64,000 nucleotides of DNA from Lentisalinibacter salinarum (GCF_040706555.1 NZ_JAPDRH010000003.1:62001-126000); one strand, 5' to 3'; counted from the stretch's first letter, positions 26,275 through 35,406 are shown. The notes: generated by a model not told the origin, from the letters alone. A program made the numbers and translations.

Positions 26275-27630
26275 TCAGACTACGCCGTAGGCCAGCATGG
26301 CCTCCGCCACCTTGCGGAATCCGGCCCGATTGGCGGCGTCGATATAGTCGATGCCGCCGTCATCTTCCATCTCGTGGGTGCACTTGTCGTGGATGTCGCG
26401 CATGATCTCCTTCAGCCGCCGGTCCACCTCGTTGCGCGGCCAGCTGACCCGGGCGACGTTCTGGGTCTGCTCCAGCCCGCTGACCGCCACGCCGCCGGCA
26501 TTGGCGGCCTTGCCCGGCGCGAACAGCACCCGATGCTCGCGGAAGCATTCGATGGCCTCTTCGGTGCAGGGCATGTTCGCCCCTTCCACGACCGCCATCA
26601 GCCCGTGGTCCACCAGCGCTCCGGCAGCCTCCGCGCCGATCTCGTTCTGTGTGGCGCAGGGCATGGCGACGTCGCAGGGCATGCCCCACGGCGCCTCGCC
26701 CTCCGTGTATGCGACCCCGCCGATCCTGCCGTCGAGCTCCGCGAGGCGACCCCGCGCGCGGAACTTCAGCTCCTTGATCTCCTCGAGAGCCTCGGCCTCG
26801 AGGCCGGCTTCGCAGCGGATGTGGCCGTGGGAGTCGCTGAGGGTGACCACCTTCGCGCCTTCCTGGATGGCCTTCTCGGCTGCATACAAAGCGACGTTGC
26901 CGGCGCCGCTGATGGCGATGCGTTTGCCCTCCAGGGATTCGTCGGCGCGCTCCAGCATGTTGCGCAGGAAGTACACCGCACCGTAGCCGGTCGCCTCCTT
27001 GCGCACCGCACTGCCGCCGTAAGACAGGCCCTTGCCGGTCAGCACCCCCTCGAACTCGTTGGTCAGGCGCATGTACTGGCCGAACATGTAGCCGATCTCG
27101 CGGCCGCCGACGCCGATGTCTCCCGCCGGTACGTCCACGTCCGGACCGATGTGGCGGAAGAGCTCGGTCATGAAACTCTGGCAGAACCGCATCACCTCCC
27201 GATCCGACTTACCCTTCGGGTTGAAATTGGAGCCGCCCTTGCCGCCACCCATCGGCAGACCCGTGAGGCTGTTCTTGAAGGTCTGCTCGAAGCCGAGGAA
27301 CTTCAACACGCTCTGGTTCACCGTCTTGTGGAAACGCAACCCGCCCTTGTACGGGCCGATCGCGCGGTTGAACTGCACGCGCCAGGCGCGGTTCACGTGC
27401 ACGTTGCCGTTGTCGTCCTCCCAGGTCACGCGGAAAACGATGATCCGGTCCGGCTCCGTCATGCGTTCGAGTATGCGTTCCTGGCGGTAGGCGCTGTTGG
27501 CGTGGACCAGCGGCATCACGGAGCGGGCGAGTTCACAGACGGCCTGGATGAACTCGGGCTCGTGGGCGTTGCGCTTCTCCAGTCCCTGCATGAACGCCTT
27601 CAGCATCCTTTCCGGCTTCGCACTTTCCAT
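26275..27630 (-). CDS. gdhA: NADP-dependent glutamate dehydrogenase
   Basis: Hexameric enzyme, 451 aa, making glutamate from 2-oxoglutarate and ammonium. The substrate-binding region GPYKGGLRFH and the catalytic lysine loop GLPMGGGKGGSNFNPKGK are typical of the 450-residue NADP class. The Rossmann segment IAISGAGNVALYAAEKA follows. Length is normal. A GGAGG-type site precedes the ATG at 27630. It is divergent from the lipoprotein gene at 27732. Confidence 0.95.
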   Translation of the reverse strand: MESAKPERMLKAFMQGLEKRNAHEPEFIQAVCELARSVMPLVHANSAYRQERILERMTEPDRIIVFRVTWEDDNGNVHVNRAWRVQFNRAIGPYKGGLRFHKTVNQSVLKFLGFEQTFKNSLTGLPMGGGKGGSNFNPKGKSDREVMRFCQSFMTELFRHIGPDVDVPAGDIGVGGREIGYMFGQYMRLTNEFEGVLTGKGLSYGGSAVRKEATGYGAVYFLRNMLERADESLEGKRIAISGAGNVALYAAEKAIQEGAKVVTLSDSHGHIRCEAGLEAEALEEIKELKFRARGRLAELDGRIGGVAYTEGEAPWGMPCDVAMPCATQNEIGAEAAGALVDHGLMAVVEGANMPCTEEAIECFREHRVLFAPGKAANAGGVAVSGLEQTQNVARVSWPRNEVDRRLKEIMRDIHDKCTHEMEDDGGIDYIDAANRAGFRKVAEAMLAYGVV

Positions 27631-27655
27631 TGTCCGGCCTCCACCTCCCGGTTAC

Positions 27656-27685
27656 TTGACGGCTGCGCTAACGCGGTACTATACC
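27656..27685 (+). promoter_or_regulatory. Sigma-70-type promoter for the 27732 lipoprotein gene
   Basis: TTGACG (27656-27661) is a near-consensus -35. The -10 is either TACTAT (27677-27682, 15-bp spacer) or TATACC (27680-27685, 18-bp spacer). It ends 46 bp before the start codon and is the best promoter match in the window. Confidence 0.6.
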
Positions 27686-27731
27686 AACAGGAACACCGAT
27701 ACGCGGCGGGAGCCGGGACAGGGAGGACGTT

Positions 27732-28166
27732 ATGAACATGGACAAGAGCTGGCCACGAGGCGTGCTGGTCGCAGCAGTCACACTGGTCCTCGCAGGCTGT
27801 GCCAGCAGCCCGCGGGAAGCGAAGCCCACCGATGTCGCCGCCGACGATCCGGAGGCGGTCCGTTGCGTGCAGCTGATACGCGTCGACCGCACGAAAGTCG
27901 TCGACGACGAGAATATCTTCTTCTACATGAAGAACGGCACGGTCTATCGCAATCAGCTGCCGCGCGCCTGCCCGGGACTCTCCCGCGAAGAGCGTTTCAT
28001 GTACAAGGTGCCCACCGGCCGCCTGTGCGATCTCGATATCATCACGGTGCTGACCGATTTTGCCGGTGGACTTAGGCCGGCGGCCGGTTGCGGTCTCGGC
28101 AAATTCCATCCGGTGGATCCGGAAGAGGCCGACGAGCTGATCGAAATCCTGCAGCGGGACGAATAG
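27732..28166 (+). CDS. DUF6491-like lipoprotein (long form)
   Basis: Putative lipoprotein, 144 aa, with signal and lipobox LVLAGC (Cys23). The mature part reads CVQLIRVDRTKVVDDENIFF, then MKNGTVYRNQLP, CPGLS and CGLGKFHPVD. This conserved-cysteine pattern matches, from memory, the DUF6491 family of unknown function. A paralogue lies at 32478. GGGAGG precedes the ATG. It converges with the hypothetical gene at 28173, six bases apart. Confidence 0.7.
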   Translation: MNMDKSWPRGVLVAAVTLVLAGCASSPREAKPTDVAADDPEAVRCVQLIRVDRTKVVDDENIFFYMKNGTVYRNQLPRACPGLSREERFMYKVPTGRLCDLDIITVLTDFAGGLRPAAGCGLGKFHPVDPEEADELIEILQRDE

Positions 28167-28172
28167 GCGGCC

Positions 28173-28916
28173 TCAGCCCGGCGCCTCCGTCGGCGGCGCC
28201 TCGGCGTCGTCGGAGAGCCGGAAAGGCTGCGGATGCTCCGAGAATATCTGTTCCATTATGCGGGTCTCACGGTCCTCGATGGCATGCAGGAATTCCTCTG
28301 CGCCGCCCATGGCACGGAAGGCCCTGAAACCGTCTTCCAGGAAGTCGTGCAGCGCGCCGAAGCCCGCCAGATGGGCCGGGCCGTGGGCCATGCGCACGAG
28401 GGTATAGATCATCGGCAGTTTGACGAGGCGCTCCAGGTCCCGGCCGGCCTCCAGGATGAATCCGATCTGGCGCTCGCGGTCGTCCCGGCGGCCCACCTTG
28501 CGGTACGCCTCCGCGTAGCTCTGCTCGTCGATCGTGGTGCCGGCGCCGAGCTGCCGGGTCATCTCGCCGTCGAGTTCCTGGCTCAGCACCTCCAGCTGCA
28601 CGGCCATGCGCATCGACTCCTGAGCCTGGGCGGGCAGCATGCGCTTCAGGATGGGCGAGGCACGTTCGAGCTGGGTGTCGCGGGGCAGGTAGTCCTTGTC
28701 GGTGTAGAGCTCTTCGAGGAAGAACTCGACGCCGGGGCGGTAGCGTTCCCGCTCCTGCAGGTCCGCATAGGTCTGCTCCAGGCGGCCTGCCTGCCAGCGC
28801 TGCAGCGCCTGGAGTTCGTCCTGGAGGCCGGGATCCTCGCTGAACTGCGCACGCAGACTGCGGTTGCGCACCAGCAGCTCGTCCAGGCTCATCCGGCTGA
28901 TTTCTTCTCCGCTCAT
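28173..28916 (-). CDS. Conserved hypothetical protein, alpha-helical
   Basis: A 247-aa soluble protein predicted mostly helical with many charged residues and no signal peptide or membrane segment. Recognisable blocks are GVEFFLEELYTDKDYLPRD near residues 62-80 and LPMIYTLVRMAHGPAHLAGF near 177-196. I have seen similar blocks in gammaproteobacterial hypotheticals but know of no function. The C-terminus is Pro/Glu/Ala-rich and probably disordered. Confidence 0.7.
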   Translation of the reverse strand: MSGEEISRMSLDELLVRNRSLRAQFSEDPGLQDELQALQRWQAGRLEQTYADLQERERYRPGVEFFLEELYTDKDYLPRDTQLERASPILKRMLPAQAQESMRMAVQLEVLSQELDGEMTRQLGAGTTIDEQSYAEAYRKVGRRDDRERQIGFILEAGRDLERLVKLPMIYTLVRMAHGPAHLAGFGALHDFLEDGFRAFRAMGGAEEFLHAIEDRETRIMEQIFSEHPQPFRLSDDAEAPPTEAPG

Positions 28917-29007
28917 GTCTCCGATATGGCGCCGCCGGCGCCTCGCTCAACCGCGCGCATTGTCCCGGTTTTACCCGGACCTTGCCAATGGCGGCGTGGC
29001 GTTGGCT

Positions 29008-29679
29008 TCAGAATGGCTTTGTCGCGCCCAGGAAGGCCACGGAAGCAATGCCGATCCAGTACACGTAGGCCATGCCGCGGCCGATAGCGAGCTCTGACGC
29101 CAGCCGTTGCTCCAGCGCCGGATTCGGGCCCTTCTCGGCAAGCTCGCGGAAGATCGGTACCCAGTGGCGCATGATAAAGCGAAGGCCGAGGCCGATCACC
29201 AGCAGCAGGCTGTAGATGAGCACCTTGGTGGAGTACCAGTCCGCGCGGAAGGGCCAGTCCGTCAGGTATGACCAGACAGCGGCCAGGAACAGCGCGGGGA
29301 TGACGACGTAGCGGACGGCCTCGTCGATCCTGGTCAGCCGCAGTCCCCGGTCGGTGTCCCGGTAGACGAATGCCGACCAGGTGAGCGACAGCCACGCGAA
29401 GGCGACGATCCACACGAGCCACAGCCAGCCGCCGCCGTAATCGTGCACACCCAGGTTGAACCCCATGTGCAGACCGAGAGGCAGCAGCAGGATGATGCCC
29501 GTACGGGCGAGGATATCGATCCGGTAGGCGGTCTCCATGTGCCGCCGGCGCTCGTCCAGTGAGAGTTTCGGATTCGCCACGTTGTAAGACGTCTGGAAGA
29601 CGCCCCATTCACCGCCCAGCCAGTAGACCATCGCAAGGATGTGGATCCAGCGCAGGACGGACTCCGGATTGATGTACAT
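29008..29679 (-). CDS. Polytopic membrane protein, CopD/HemJ-like topology
   Basis: A 223-aa protein with about six membrane helices. The N-terminal WIHILAMVYWLGGEWGVFQ and the later LLLPLGLHMGFNLGVHDYGG place histidines in or next to helices, as in small heme or copper membrane proteins (CopD, HemJ and relatives). Exact family is not established. I chose the ATG at 29679 because GGGGAGA lies just upstream; earlier codons look non-coding. Confidence 0.6.
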   Translation of the reverse strand: MYINPESVLRWIHILAMVYWLGGEWGVFQTSYNVANPKLSLDERRRHMETAYRIDILARTGIILLLPLGLHMGFNLGVHDYGGGWLWLVWIVAFAWLSLTWSAFVYRDTDRGLRLTRIDEAVRYVVIPALFLAAVWSYLTDWPFRADWYSTKVLIYSLLLVIGLGLRFIMRHWVPIFRELAEKGPNPALEQRLASELAIGRGMAYVYWIGIASVAFLGATKPF

Positions 29680-30118
29680 CGCTCTCCCCGAATTTTTGTT
29701 CCCGGACTCTTGGCGGTAACCCACGGCATTTAAGCAGCAACGGGGAGGGCCCGGCATAGTGGCAAACCGAAGACGCGAGCCCCGGCAAACGGACATCGGC
29801 CGGGCTGTATTTGCGCGGCGATTTGACATCATGCCGTGCCGGAACGTGTCGGGCTCTGCCCACGATTGACAGTCTGTCGGCCCCGTGCGACGCTCGGCGT
29901 TCGTTTGAAAAGGGCACACCGTTCGAAAGGGCGGGTCGCAAAGCCACCGGTCCCCGGCCGTCGCCGGGACAGCGGAGCTGCCAGACGGAAGCGCGATGCG
30001 GCGTCCTGCCGCACCACGCCCACCCGGGCCATCCTCCGCTCATTCTCGTGCCGGGACCTGTGACCCGCAACGTGCCGCAGCCCGTTGGCGGGAGCGGTCC
30101 CGCGGAGGAACGACACCG
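29680..30118. other. Long intergenic region between divergent genes
   Basis: 439 bp, GC-rich, separating the membrane protein at 29679 and the FAD oxidase at 30119. Several open frames cross it on both strands, but their composition shows no motif, signal or credible ribosome site. A short AT-rich patch (AATTTTTGTT, 29691-29700) sits directly before the minus-strand gene. No clear promoter, RNA gene or repeat is visible. Confidence 0.5.
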
Positions 30119-31519
30119 ATGAGAGACGCAGTCAGTCACGACCGGGTCCGCGACTGGATCCATGGCGATCACGGCAATGGTCGATCGGTCACACCACGGC
30201 GCGCCGCCCGCCGCACGCCGGCCCCGCCGGTGGCCAGGCCCGAAAGTCCGGAGGCGCTGCGCGATCTGTTGCGGACGGGCTCGGGCCTGCCGGCACCGCT
30301 CCGCCCGATGGGCGCCGGCAGCGCGTCCACTCCCTGCTCGGTGGCCGAAGGGGGTACGGTGATCGATATGACAGGCCTCGACGGCGTCCTCGAGGTCGGC
30401 GACGAGCACGTCACCGTGCAGGCCGGGCTTCGATTGCAGCGTCTCGCCGACGAACTGGCGGGCTACGGGCTGGAACTCGCCGGCGGACACGACCTGATGG
30501 GTCGAACGGTCGGCGGGGCGGTGGCCGGCGCCTGCATCGGTCCGGGCACCGGCGTCGGCACCCGCCTGTTCTCCAGCCAGGTCGTCAGCATGAAGGTGGT
30601 CACGCCCGAGGGCGGCGAACTCACGGTGGACGCCTCCCGTCCCCACCTGCTGGACATGTTCCGGCTGAGCTACGGCCTGCTGGGCGTCATCCACGAGGTG
30701 ACGCTGCGGGTGCGGCCCATGAGTCCTTTCACGATCCGGCGGCGGCGCTGCAGCACGGCCGAGCTCGCGGCCGTCTCCGGCCGGCTGCTGGGATCGAAGC
30801 TGGGTCTGCGCTTCTACCTGCTGCCATTCCGCGATCAGGTGTATCTCGAGCTACGGCGCAACGGCGACGAAGACACCCACGTCAACCGCCTGCTGTGGAA
30901 AATCAAGGACTGGGGCGAGAGCACGATCCTGCCGGCGATGACGAACTCCATGTCCTGGATCGTGCCGATCCCCGCTCTGCGCTACGGCATGATCGACCGC
31001 ATCAACGGAGCGGGTCAGACGCTGTTCAGCGCCCCCGTCCACGCCGGCAGCGCGGCGGTGGAGCAGGGCGGAGCCCGTCCGGGGGGGCGGGGCGGACGCC
31101 GGCTCGCCTGTTCCAGCTGGTGCTTCCCGGCGGCCGAGTTTCCGCTGATCGTGCAGGCCTACCGGGAATTCTGTCGCGACTACTACGCCCGCACCCGGTT
31201 CCGCTGCGACATGCCCACCGTCGGCTACCGGCTCGCCCGGGACCGCAGCGCTTTGCTGTCGCCCTCGTTCGACGGACCGGTGTTCGTGCTGCGGGCGGTG
31301 AGCACACCCCGTCCGCAGTGGCAGGATTTCGTGCTCGAGTTCGCCGATTTCGCGGAGAAATGGAACGGGATCCCGTTTCTCGACCAGACGGACGGGCTCT
31401 CGGCCGGGCAGGTCGCCGCCTCGCTGGGCAGCCGGCTCGAGTTCTTTCGCAAGATGCGCCGGCGGCTCGACCCGGACGGCCGCTTGCTGAACCCCTACCT
31501 GGCCCAGTTCTTCCTGTAG
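30119..31519 (+). CDS. FAD-linked oxidase (PCMH fold, aldonolactone-oxidase-like)
   Basis: Flavoprotein, 466 aa. The FAD-binding PCMH region spans about residues 40-200 (RPMGAGSASTPCSVAEGG, then MGRTVGGAVAGACIGPGTGV). The C-terminus (FFRKMRRRLDPDGRLLNPYL) resembles the end of sugar-lactone and related oxidases. A Gly/Arg-rich insert (GGARPGGRGGRR) lies near residue 320. GGAGGA nine bases before ATG 30119 sets the start. Substrate unknown; no electron-transfer partner is adjacent. Confidence 0.78.
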   Translation: MRDAVSHDRVRDWIHGDHGNGRSVTPRRAARRTPAPPVARPESPEALRDLLRTGSGLPAPLRPMGAGSASTPCSVAEGGTVIDMTGLDGVLEVGDEHVTVQAGLRLQRLADELAGYGLELAGGHDLMGRTVGGAVAGACIGPGTGVGTRLFSSQVVSMKVVTPEGGELTVDASRPHLLDMFRLSYGLLGVIHEVTLRVRPMSPFTIRRRRCSTAELAAVSGRLLGSKLGLRFYLLPFRDQVYLELRRNGDEDTHVNRLLWKIKDWGESTILPAMTNSMSWIVPIPALRYGMIDRINGAGQTLFSAPVHAGSAAVEQGGARPGGRGGRRLACSSWCFPAAEFPLIVQAYREFCRDYYARTRFRCDMPTVGYRLARDRSALLSPSFDGPVFVLRAVSTPRPQWQDFVLEFADFAEKWNGIPFLDQTDGLSAGQVAASLGSRLEFFRKMRRRLDPDGRLLNPYLAQFFL

Positions 31520-31548
31520 GACGGCCGGCGGCGGCGTGCGGCCGAGCT

Positions 31549-32310
31549 TCAGCCGTAGGTGCGGTTCAGGTACTCCACGATGTCGCCGGACTCCGCCAGT
31601 TCGGTGTCCGTGTTCGGGTCCACCAGGTATGGGATGGAGACGCGTCCCGCGCGGGACTTCAGCGCGCGGCGGTTCTCCAGCTCCGGCTGGCCTTCAATGC
31701 CCAGCGCGTCGCGAACGACGGGCGGCACCCAGTCGCTCGCCTTTGTCCGGCCTGCCGAGCGCAGGATGTACGGGATCTCCAGTTCGCACAGCCGCTCGCG
31801 CACGACGCGTGCGAACGGGCTCGACTCGAAGCTGTAGAGCTCGAGCAGCCGTTCCGGACGACTGCCGCCGGGGCGGGCCCGGGTGCCGGCGGTGAAACGC
31901 GGAATTCCGGCCACGGTGGACGTGAACTTCTGCAGGTTCTGCGCCTGCCACCGCAAGGGCACGTCGCGCCGACCGTAGGTGACGAACAGGTATTCGATGA
32001 TATCCGCGGACTCGTACATGCTGGCACCGGTGTTCGGGTCCACGAGAAACGGGAACTGCGTCTTGCCGCCCCGGGCGAGCACCTCGGGCCGGAAGCGCTC
32101 GCCGCCTTTCGGGCAGGGGTAGATGACCGCGTCCAGATCCAGCTCCGTCAGCACTTCCCGCACCAGACGGCAGAACGGGCAGCCCTCGAACTCGTAGAGC
32201 TCCAGCATCTTCTCCGGCTTGTCCAGGGCCGGACGGGCCTGGATACCGTTGAAGCCGCGCAGGAAAGAGGTGGCGGTGGAGGAGAGGACATCTAACGTTC
32301 GGTGGATCAT
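31549..32310 (-). CDS. Tandem glutathione S-transferase N-terminal/glutaredoxin-like protein
   Basis: A 253-aa protein with two thioredoxin-fold GST-N units. Unit one (residues about 35-113) has a dithiol site GCPFC, Cys44 and Cys47, and ends DPNTGASMYESADIIEYLF. Unit two (about 155-253) has SSPFA at the same place, losing both cysteines, and ends DPNTDTELAESGDIVEYLN. The repeat is obvious by eye. Unit one could be redox-active while unit two is structural or glutathione-binding. GGGAG precedes ATG 32310. Confidence 0.82.
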   Translation of the reverse strand: MIHRTLDVLSSTATSFLRGFNGIQARPALDKPEKMLELYEFEGCPFCRLVREVLTELDLDAVIYPCPKGGERFRPEVLARGGKTQFPFLVDPNTGASMYESADIIEYLFVTYGRRDVPLRWQAQNLQKFTSTVAGIPRFTAGTRARPGGSRPERLLELYSFESSPFARVVRERLCELEIPYILRSAGRTKASDWVPPVVRDALGIEGQPELENRRALKSRAGRVSIPYLVDPNTDTELAESGDIVEYLNRTYG

Positions 32311-32477
32311 CGGGGCTCCCTCGGGCGTGGCGGGGTGGCAGTGCAACGCGATGATGCGGGCGCGGCGCAGCGGACGCAATACGGCAGGGCCGCAACCCGG
32401 CTCGATTGCGCTTTTTCAATGCCCGCAGGGGCAGGCCGGGCCTAGCGTAAGGGGTGTAGCAGTTCTCCGGAGGAACC

Positions 32478-32801
32478 ATGCGAAGCAGCGCACTCTTCAC
32501 CGCGACGTGCCTTGTGTTGCTGGCAGCGGGACAGGCAACGGCAGAAGACAAGCAGATGAATGAAGCGCTCGACCTCGTGTCGGGTCCGCCGGAACAATGC
32601 CTGAGCCTGATCCGGATCGAGCGTTCCGAGGTGGTCGACGATCGCAACATCCTGTTCCACATGCGCAACGGCGACATCTATCGCAACCAGTTGCCGTACC
32701 GGTGCTCCGGGCTGTCGCCGGGCGCGTCCTGCGGCCTGGGTCATTTTTATCCGGTCACCGAAGAGCAGGCGGAGAAGCTGAAGGAGATGGCCGGCAGCTG
32801 A
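32478..32801 (+). CDS. DUF6491-like exported protein (short form)
   Basis: A 107-aa secreted protein with an N-terminal signal ending near ATAEDK, not a lipobox. The mature part (CLSLIRIERSEVVDDRNILF, MRNGDIYRNQLP, then CGLGHFYPVTEEQAEKL) is clearly paralogous to the lipoprotein at 27732. It lacks the central segment of about 30 residues that lies between the second and fourth cysteine blocks there. A strong site, CCGGAGGAA, precedes the ATG. Function unknown. Confidence 0.72.
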   Translation: MRSSALFTATCLVLLAAGQATAEDKQMNEALDLVSGPPEQCLSLIRIERSEVVDDRNILFHMRNGDIYRNQLPYRCSGLSPGASCGLGHFYPVTEEQAEKLKEMAGS

Positions 32802-32842
32802 TATCCCGGTCGGACACCTCGCGCGGCGCAGCAGGGGAAGCC

Positions 32843-33001
32843 TTATCGCTCGTCCCGTCGCCCGTCGCCGCGTTGCGGCTGTTCCCGGCCGCGCCGCCGG
32901 CGGAGGACGAAACTCATGCCGAGGGTGACGCACAGGATGCCCAGAATTGCGATGAGAGGTAGGATCAGGGCGACGGGCACGTAGTAGTTGCTGATTTCCA
33001 T
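32843..33001 (-). CDS. Small single-pass membrane protein
   Basis: A 52-aa frame starting MEISNYYVPVALILPLIAIL, with one long hydrophobic helix (residues 8-33) and a highly basic tail (RRRRGREQPQRGDGRRDER). The composition is that of a real small membrane protein, but no good ribosome-binding site is visible and no family is recognised. Confidence 0.45.
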   Translation of the reverse strand: MEISNYYVPVALILPLIAILGILCVTLGMSFVLRRRRGREQPQRGDGRRDER

Positions 33002-33246
33002 CGCCGGGACCGTAGCCCGTACCTGCCGCGGCCCACATTGCGGTTTCTCGATGCGCCCGCCCGGCAGCCGGCGAGACGGCGCCGTCTGCCTCAATCAGCG
33101 TTTCCCGACAAGCCTATACCCCGATTCCGGTATTGGTGGCAGCGCTGTCTGCCGCCACACTGAATGCGGAGACCGAGTACGTCTCCCGCGACGGAGCCAA
33201 CCGTCGCCGGAATCAGGATGAATCGCTTCAAGGGGGACGCTGGAAA

Positions 33247-33969
33247 ATGTCCGGGATGACGCAGGCCGTCGACACGAGCGACATGATTCCCGAGAATCAT
33301 CTGCTCCGGAACCGGGGAGACGGAGACCCGACAGCCGGACCGAACGGCGGTCCCGTGTCGGTTTCCTCCGAGAGACATTTCGGGCCGGAAACCATGTTGC
33401 TCCGGGAAGGTAGCAGGGCTTCGAGCGTGTACGTCATCCGCGACGGCCTCGTAAAGCTCGTGCGGCACCTGCCGAACGGCCGCGCGCGCATCGTGGGCCT
33501 GCGCGGGCCCGGCTCGGTTCTGGGTATGCCGGTCGCGGAAGAGGACGGAGCCGTCTCTCCCCACAGCGCGGTCACCCTCGGGCACGTGAACGTTCGATGC
33601 TGGCCGGCCAGTCACCTGCGCCGTCTGCGCGCCGAACGGCCGCATCGCTACATCGACCTGCTCGAGTCTCTGCACGGGCACATCCGTCAGGCGGATGTCT
33701 GGATCACTGAGTTCTCCACCGGCCGCATCAGGAGCCGTGTAGCGCGGCTGATCCTGTATCTGGAGCGCATGGAGGACGGTCTGCCGGAAGGCGAGGTGGA
33801 ACTGCTCACGTGCCAGGATATGGGCGAGGCACTCGGGGTGACGCCCGAGAGCGTCAGCCGCATCGTCGCCGAGTTGAAGAGGGACGGCGTCCTTCAGCCG
33901 GTATCGGCGGACCGGGGCGAACACCTCGGCTGCGACCGGCAGAAACTCCGCAGGCTCGCGCGGGATTGA
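33247..33969 (+). CDS. Crp/Fnr-family transcriptional regulator
   Basis: A 240-aa regulator: cyclic-nucleotide-binding-like beta barrel (about residues 40-145; FGPETMLLREGSRASSVYVI) and a winged helix-turn-helix near the C-terminus (TCQDMGEALGVTPESVSRIV). The N-terminal cysteine cluster of oxygen-sensing FNR is absent and the cAMP phosphate-binding motif is not preserved, so the signal is unknown. ATG 33247 follows AGGGGGA by nine bases. Confidence 0.88.
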   Translation: MSGMTQAVDTSDMIPENHLLRNRGDGDPTAGPNGGPVSVSSERHFGPETMLLREGSRASSVYVIRDGLVKLVRHLPNGRARIVGLRGPGSVLGMPVAEEDGAVSPHSAVTLGHVNVRCWPASHLRRLRAERPHRYIDLLESLHGHIRQADVWITEFSTGRIRSRVARLILYLERMEDGLPEGEVELLTCQDMGEALGVTPESVSRIVAELKRDGVLQPVSADRGEHLGCDRQKLRRLARD

Positions 33970-33981
33970 GCTCGCGCCGGC

Positions 33982-35406
33982 TTATTGCCGGCTGAACCAC
34001 GCCAGCAACCGGCACACCGCTTCCCGGTCCGGCAGCGTGAAGGGCGCGATGGTCGATTCCGGGGAGCCTCCGACCGAGATCCCGATGCCGCGCTCATCGA
34101 TCGCCGCAAAAGCGTCCTCGTCCTTGATGTCGTCTCCCACGTAGACCGGGACCACCGAGCCGTCCTCGGCGAGGCCGAGGAGTGACAGCAGGCGCTGCAA
34201 CGCTTCGCCCCGGTCCCAGGCCATGCCCGCCGCAGACTCCGGCCGGTGCTGCTCGCGTCGTCCGTCCGGCAACTCCACCTCCAGGCCGTCCCTGGCGGCG
34301 TAGACGAGGCCGGGTACGTCGAGTTCGCTGCGCAATTTCTCCAGATCGCATTCGCTGATTACTGCCGTCGGATAACGTCGGGCCAGCCGCGCCAGGAGCC
34401 GCTTGAGCCTTTCCGCCCGCGGGTCGTCGGCCGGAAGTCCCGCTTTCGACGCCAGTGTGCCCTCGTAGTGGACAAACAGCGCCGGAGCGGCGCCGCCGAG
34501 ACGATCTCGCAGAACCTCGAGTTCCGAACCGCTGAGCGGCGAGACACCCGCGGTGTCGAATTCGTCAAGGTACTGATCGTCCAGAACCGTGTCGGCACCC
34601 AGACGCGAGAGGGCTTCCGCCTGGTCCGGCCCGTCCCGGGCAATCGCGATCACCAGGCCGTATCCGGCCTTGCGTGCCGCCCTGATCCCGGCCTCTGAAT
34701 CTTCTACGGCGATACACTGCCGGGCCTGAACATCGAGCTCATGCACCATGGCAGTCAGAAAATCCGGTGCCGGTTTCGGCGACAGGGAGGCCCGCGCCGC
34801 ATCCGTTCCGTCGAGTTTTGCATCGAACAGTTCCAACGCCCCGGCTGCCGCGAGTACCGGTATGCAGTGCCGGCTCGGCGACACCACGGCCGTATGCAGT
34901 CCTTTCCGACGGAACTCCGCTACCAGGCCCAGCGCGGAGCCCCCCCGGTCGATGCCCCGCGCGTCGAGCAGGGAGAGGAACATCTCGTGCGTCAGCTTTA
35001 CCAGCGCGTGGATGCTGCCGATACCCGGGGGGGCATCCGGCGTACCCGGGCGCAGTTGCACGTCGCGAGCCGCGAGCACCGCGGCCGCGGCGTCGATCGG
35101 TGGCCGACCATGGCAGCAGGCGGCGTATTCACTCTCGATGGAGAACGGGCGCTCCGCCTGCGACTCGATCGCGCAGAACAACCTGTCGAAGGCGTGCTTC
35201 CATGCCTCGGCGTGGCGCATCCGGGCGCCGGTCAGGACGGCATCCAGGTCGAACACCGCTGCAGCGAAGCCGGCCGTCCGCAGTGGTGCGCCGCTTTCCG
35301 CCGCACGCGGTGCCAATTTTCCCTCCTTCCGTTTCTCACGGCCGGCGCACGGGGCAGCGCCGGACCTGTCAGCATGGTGGCGGCGTGCCGCGCCGATTTC
35401 CTTCAT
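33982..35406 (-). CDS. HAD phosphatase fused to a degenerate trehalose-phosphatase domain
   Basis: A 474-aa two-domain protein. Domain one (about residues 46-285) is a beta-phosphoglucomutase-like HAD with intact motifs: FDLDAVLT (Asp53, Asp55), SPKPAPDF and CIAVEDSEAGI. Domain two (about 300-474) resembles trehalose-6-phosphate phosphatase, with VYVGDDIKDEDAFAAI kept, but motif I is VHYEGTL instead of DYDGT. The nucleophile position is His313 and the acid/base Glu315, and the SGR motif is SEC. Domain two is probably not a phosphatase. The same domain order occurs, as I recall, at the start of mycobacterial OtsB1. Confidence 0.8.
   Translation of the reverse strand: MKEIGAARRHHADRSGAAPCAGREKRKEGKLAPRAAESGAPLRTAGFAAAVFDLDAVLTGARMRHAEAWKHAFDRLFCAIESQAERPFSIESEYAACCHGRPPIDAAAAVLAARDVQLRPGTPDAPPGIGSIHALVKLTHEMFLSLLDARGIDRGGSALGLVAEFRRKGLHTAVVSPSRHCIPVLAAAGALELFDAKLDGTDAARASLSPKPAPDFLTAMVHELDVQARQCIAVEDSEAGIRAARKAGYGLVIAIARDGPDQAEALSRLGADTVLDDQYLDEFDTAGVSPLSGSELEVLRDRLGGAAPALFVHYEGTLASKAGLPADDPRAERLKRLLARLARRYPTAVISECDLEKLRSELDVPGLVYAARDGLEVELPDGRREQHRPESAAGMAWDRGEALQRLLSLLGLAEDGSVVPVYVGDDIKDEDAFAAIDERGIGISVGGSPESTIAPFTLPDREAVCRLLAWFSRQ

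Noticed and set aside
29811..30122. Overlapping short frames in the 440-bp gap before the FAD oxidase
   Set aside because: Arg/Pro/Ser/Cys-rich, no ribosome site, no signal or domain; several frames are equally open because of high GC.
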